Source of the DNA: Deltaproteobacteria bacterium
GTDB taxonomy: Bacteria; Desulfobacterota; Desulfobulbia; Desulfobulbales; Desulfurivibrionaceae
NCBI GenBank assembly: GCA_026388695.1
Contig: JAPLJH010000068.1
Location: forward strand, 1-43,208
Length of the DNA stretch: 43,208 nucleotides
Direction of reading: 5' to 3'
Below, in pieces: positions 41,137-43,208 of this stretch; the stretch's first letter is position 1, and every line of letters begins with the position of its first letter. The notes below the pieces were generated by a model that was given only the letters and a program-made list of their open reading frames with translations, was not told where the DNA came from and ran no database searches. The translations under genes were made by a program, and so were the position numbers.

Positions 41137-42648
41137 CTAGAACTTGTACTCAGCCTCCCAGTACGCCTCGGTGGCGTTGTTTTTCGGGGTGCTGTTGAAT
41201 GCATCGCCAGGCGCGAGCAGAGCGCCATAGATCGAGAAGCTCAGGTTCTTGGTGTACTGATATTTGATGTTGGTCTGGTAGTAATCGCCAAAATCATCGC
41301 TCACCCCAGGATTGGTCTGATCAAAGGTGAGTTTGGAATAGGAAAGATCGATCGAGAGCTTGTCAAGGGGTTTGGCGCCAATACCAATGGTTACGATCTG
41401 GATGTTCGAGTAAGCCGCCTCAGCGGTATCCGTACCGAAAGCGTTGTAGCTGTAAACGTTGCTCAGCTTGTTGGCTGTTCCAAGATTCAGATATTTCCAT
41501 GCCAGCAGGTCACCCCACTGCGGCCAGCCGCCGTAGAACACATCCCACTGCTCGCTTTTGTCGGTGGTGCTGCTCTTGTTGCCGCTCATGAAGGCATAGC
41601 CAAGGTAGGGGCGGGGCTGCCAGTCCAGATTTTTGAAGGTGTAACCAGCGTTGAGCTTGGTGCCCCATGCATCCTGTTTCAGAACTGCACCGGTGCCGTT
41701 TGCCATGCCCGCGTCACCCCTCTGGATTGCGCCTTCCAAGGAGTAGTCGATGCCGTTGGCCAGCTTGTCGGAGAGGCGCAGCCCGTACATCCAGATGTTT
41801 TTCTTGATCGCTTCGTCGTTCCGGTTCAGGGCATAAATTTCTTGCTGCATGCCGGTGATCGGACATTTCTTGTTGGTCAGGTAGAAACCGGACAGGGTCT
41901 GGTCGTCACCGGAGTTTCCGTTCGCGTTGTTGTACATGGTTTTTTCTTTGCTTTTCAGATACAGCCCGTCCAGCATGAGCTGGTCGGTGAGGTTCCAGCG
42001 CAGTTTGACGCCATCGAAATAGATGGAGGTGGAGGCATACTGGGACTGACCGTCAAGGATCACGAAGCCAGAACCATAGATGACGTCTTGACGGCCAAAG
42101 GTGCCCTCCACGGGGAGACCAAACATGCTTTTTACATTAATATTGGCATTATCGAGAAAGACCTTGTTGCTCTTGTTGTCCAGGGAGTCAGAAACACCTT
42201 CGCCCCAAGTCTGGTCGGTGAATTTAATGCGGGCGGTGACATCATCGGTGGCCTTGAAGTCGGCCCAGATGCTGCCCTTGGTCCGGAAGAGATCGGCATT
42301 ATCGCTATCGACGTTGTTGTTGAAATCCCAAACGTTCTGGAGGTTATAGCCACGGAAGGTGACCTGGCCGCCCAAGGAAACCTTCTTGGTCCACTCGGCC
42401 ATGTCAACGCCCTTTTTCACGGCGTCGCTAGTGCTGGCAACTTCCTTGCCCATCTCGGCATTCTTGGTTTTGAGAGCGGTGATTTCGTCTTTCATCACCT
42501 GCATCTGGGCGGTAAAAGCCTTACTCATGTCGGTCATCTGCTTTTCGAGATCAGCCACCCGGTCGTTGCTGTTACCTGCTCCGGCCAAGGCCAGGGTAGG
42601 AAGACAGATCAGAGTTGCCAGGGCCACGGTTGAAATCTTCTTGATCAT
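41137..42648 (-). CDS. Outer-membrane beta-barrel porin-like protein
   Basis: This 503-aa protein starts with a signal peptide MIKKISTVALATLICLPTLA ending LAGAG. A short coiled coil follows (about 28-65, DRVADLEKQMTDMSK and ITALKTKNAEMGKEV). The rest is a long beta-rich region with alternating hydrophobic/aromatic strands (VSLGGQVTFRGYNLQNVWDF, LGYAFMSGNKSS, IDLSYSKLTF) and a C-terminal aromatic residue (EAEYKF), the usual outer-membrane insertion signal. The coiled-coil-plus-barrel pattern resembles Desulfobacterota porins annotated DUF3373, but this is by impression. The ATG at 42648 has GGAGGAG 4 bp upstream; one 12 bp further up is less likely. The substrate is unknown; position suggests amino or aromatic acids. 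Confidence 0.75.
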   Translation of the reverse strand: MIKKISTVALATLICLPTLALAGAGNSNDRVADLEKQMTDMSKAFTAQMQVMKDEITALKTKNAEMGKEVASTSDAVKKGVDMAEWTKKVSLGGQVTFRGYNLQNVWDFNNNVDSDNADLFRTKGSIWADFKATDDVTARIKFTDQTWGEGVSDSLDNKSNKVFLDNANINVKSMFGLPVEGTFGRQDVIYGSGFVILDGQSQYASTSIYFDGVKLRWNLTDQLMLDGLYLKSKEKTMYNNANGNSGDDQTLSGFYLTNKKCPITGMQQEIYALNRNDEAIKKNIWMYGLRLSDKLANGIDYSLEGAIQRGDAGMANGTGAVLKQDAWGTKLNAGYTFKNLDWQPRPYLGYAFMSGNKSSTTDKSEQWDVFYGGWPQWGDLLAWKYLNLGTANKLSNVYSYNAFGTDTAEAAYSNIQIVTIGIGAKPLDKLSIDLSYSKLTFDQTNPGVSDDFGDYYQTNIKYQYTKNLSFSIYGALLAPGDAFNSTPKNNATEAYWEAEYKF

Positions 42649-42695
42649 TTTCTCCTCCATTTTCTTCCAGGAAAGTGAATAGTTGACAAAAAAAC

Positions 42696-42709
42696 TGAGT
42701 GAGCATTCA
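42696..42709. promoter_or_regulatory. TetR-type palindrome upstream of the porin
   Basis: TGAGTGAGCATTCA fits the symmetric pattern TGAxTGxxCAxTCA used by many TetR-family repressors. It lies 47 bp before the porin start, just downstream of the predicted transcription start. No TetR gene is in the window. Confidence 0.35.
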
Positions 42710-42725
42710 TTTTAACGAGAAAATT

Positions 42726-42754
42726 TTCTTACCATGAGAAAAAATAATTTGCAA
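42726..42754 (-). promoter_or_regulatory. Candidate porin promoter
   Basis: Read leftward, TTGCAA (42754-42749), a 17-bp spacer and TAAGAA (42731-42726) give a moderate sigma-70-type promoter about 80 bp before the porin ATG. Confidence 0.35.
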
Positions 42755-43068
42755 AGAGTAAACACCACCGACTTGAAATCGACTGACATAATTTTCGAAC
42801 TGAAAGGTGAGATGTTCGAGTCAATACGTATCAAAGCAGTCATTAAGATAGGGGGCAGATTTCCTTGGACACGGTCTGTCAACTAAGATATTTTCTCTGT
42901 GAGTTTTAGTGGCATTCTCCTTGGTTTTGTTTTTTGCCACACTGCGAATTGTACAACAAAAATTCAATTAAGACTTGTTATTTCAATATGTTATCAGTAT
43001 AAAGTCTTTTGGTTGTGGTTTTGCAAGAGATTGATATAGTTTTGGAACTATCAACACTTAATAAATTA
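42755..43068. other. AT-rich gene-free region with several inverted repeats
   Basis: No gene is evident. Inverted repeats include TCGAAC/GTTCGA (42795-42800 and 42814-42819), GTGGCA/TGCCAC (42909-42914 and 42935-42940) and ATAGTT/AACTAT (43036-43041 and 43046-43051). Composition is clearly AT-richer than the core genes, consistent with DNA next to an insertion sequence. Confidence 0.4.
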
Positions 43069-43208
43069 GGGTCATGACTAGAACAGCACTTTAAAAAGTG
43101 TGCTAACATCTAGTTATGACAATGAAAAACAGGTACGCAAAACGTTCAAAAATTTCAGAGCCCAAATTTCGGCAACTTGTAAGGCTTTTTGCGCTCAATC
43201 TGGAAGCC
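43069..43208 (+). mobile_element. Left end of an IS1595-type insertion sequence (truncated by window)
   Basis: GGGTCATGACTAG at 43069-43081 probably marks the IS end. TCATGACTAG (43072-43081) recurs inverted, with one mismatch, as CTAGTTATGA (43110-43119), with a nested AGCAC/GTGCT hairpin between. The transposase begins just inside. The exact boundary and target duplication cannot be fixed without the right end. Confidence 0.55.
43116..43208 (+). CDS. IS1595-family transposase, N-terminal fragment (continues beyond window)
   Basis: From the ATG at 43116 (or 43122) the frame reads MTMKNRYAKRSKISEPKF, then RQLVRLFALNLEA to the window edge. The opening KNRYxxRSKISExKFRxLxxxFALxL is characteristic of IS1595-family transposases with an N-terminal helix-turn-helix. 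Only the first 31 residues are visible, so catalytic residues and integrity are unknown. Confidence 0.65.
   Translation, partial: MTMKNRYAKRSKISEPKFRQLVRLFALNLEA

Noticed and set aside
42909-42924. Sigma-54 promoter (GTGGCAT-N5-TTGG)
   Set aside because: The essential -12 GC is GG and no gene begins downstream within a sensible distance.
1-43208. CRISPR array, prophage or integrated plasmid
   Set aside because: No regularly spaced repeats, phage structural genes, integrase or replication/partition genes were seen anywhere in the window.

Overview
The window looks like chromosomal DNA of a Gram-negative, mainly anaerobic Desulfobacterota (Desulfobulbales-like) bacterium. This is an inference from gene content: a fused ispDF, a stand-alone siroheme sulfite-reductase-like protein, a multihaem c-type cytochrome fused to a cytochrome-bd-like membrane domain, FeoAB with a Cys-rich partner, and an indolepyruvate:ferredoxin oxidoreductase / phenylacetate-CoA ligase / branched-chain-type ABC transporter operon. 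Most of the DNA is GC-rich and tightly packed. Two stretches (about 26.74-27.24 kb and 42.66-43.21 kb) are visibly AT-richer and gene-poor, and the second ends in the start of an insertion sequence.

Layout. 1-197: 3' part of RNase P RNA. 0.2-4.9 kb: ispDF, convergent thpR, then a promoter and a tightly coupled shikimate cluster aroD-aroE-aroA. 4.9-9.9 kb (minus): pgi followed by a large membrane GGDEF-EAL protein with intact motifs. 10.2-13.5 kb (plus): a J-domain protein with a GspE-N-like tail, an M48 peptidase with TPRs, and a corrinoid adenosyltransferase. 13.5-15.8 kb: a flavodoxin-like gene divergent from a HemY-type protoporphyrinogen oxidase. 15.8-17.6 kb (minus): dnaA and a small zinc-ribbon gene whose tail seems duplicated as a relic next to it.

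18.0-21.8 kb (plus): two overlapping genes for CydA-like membrane proteins. The second carries a mono-haem cytochrome c domain and then seven more CxxCH motifs. By eye, the bd-type haem-ligand positions are split between the two proteins, which makes this pair the strongest candidate for a little-described system. 22.0-24.7 kb: feoA-feoB and a small Cys-rich membrane protein. 24.7-26.5 kb: a LysR regulator, then a PCP_red/siroheme/2x[4Fe-4S] reductase behind an FNR-type site. 26.6 kb: tRNA-Arg(ACG) with its promoter and terminator, then about 500 bp without a gene.

27.2-28.0 kb: an amidohydrolase. 28.0-40.9 kb (minus): a long catabolic operon read iorA-iorB-paaK-ACT-livK-livH-livM-livG-livF-paaK-aminotransferase, followed by a frameshifted TerC-like relic and an MFS transporter. 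Together the genes suggest uptake of (aromatic or branched) amino acids, transamination to 2-oxoacids, ferredoxin-dependent oxidative decarboxylation to acyl-CoA, and CoA activation of free aryl acids. 41.1-42.6 kb (minus): an outer-membrane porin-like protein with its own terminator and promoter region. 43.07 kb to the edge: left end and first codons of an IS1595-type transposase.
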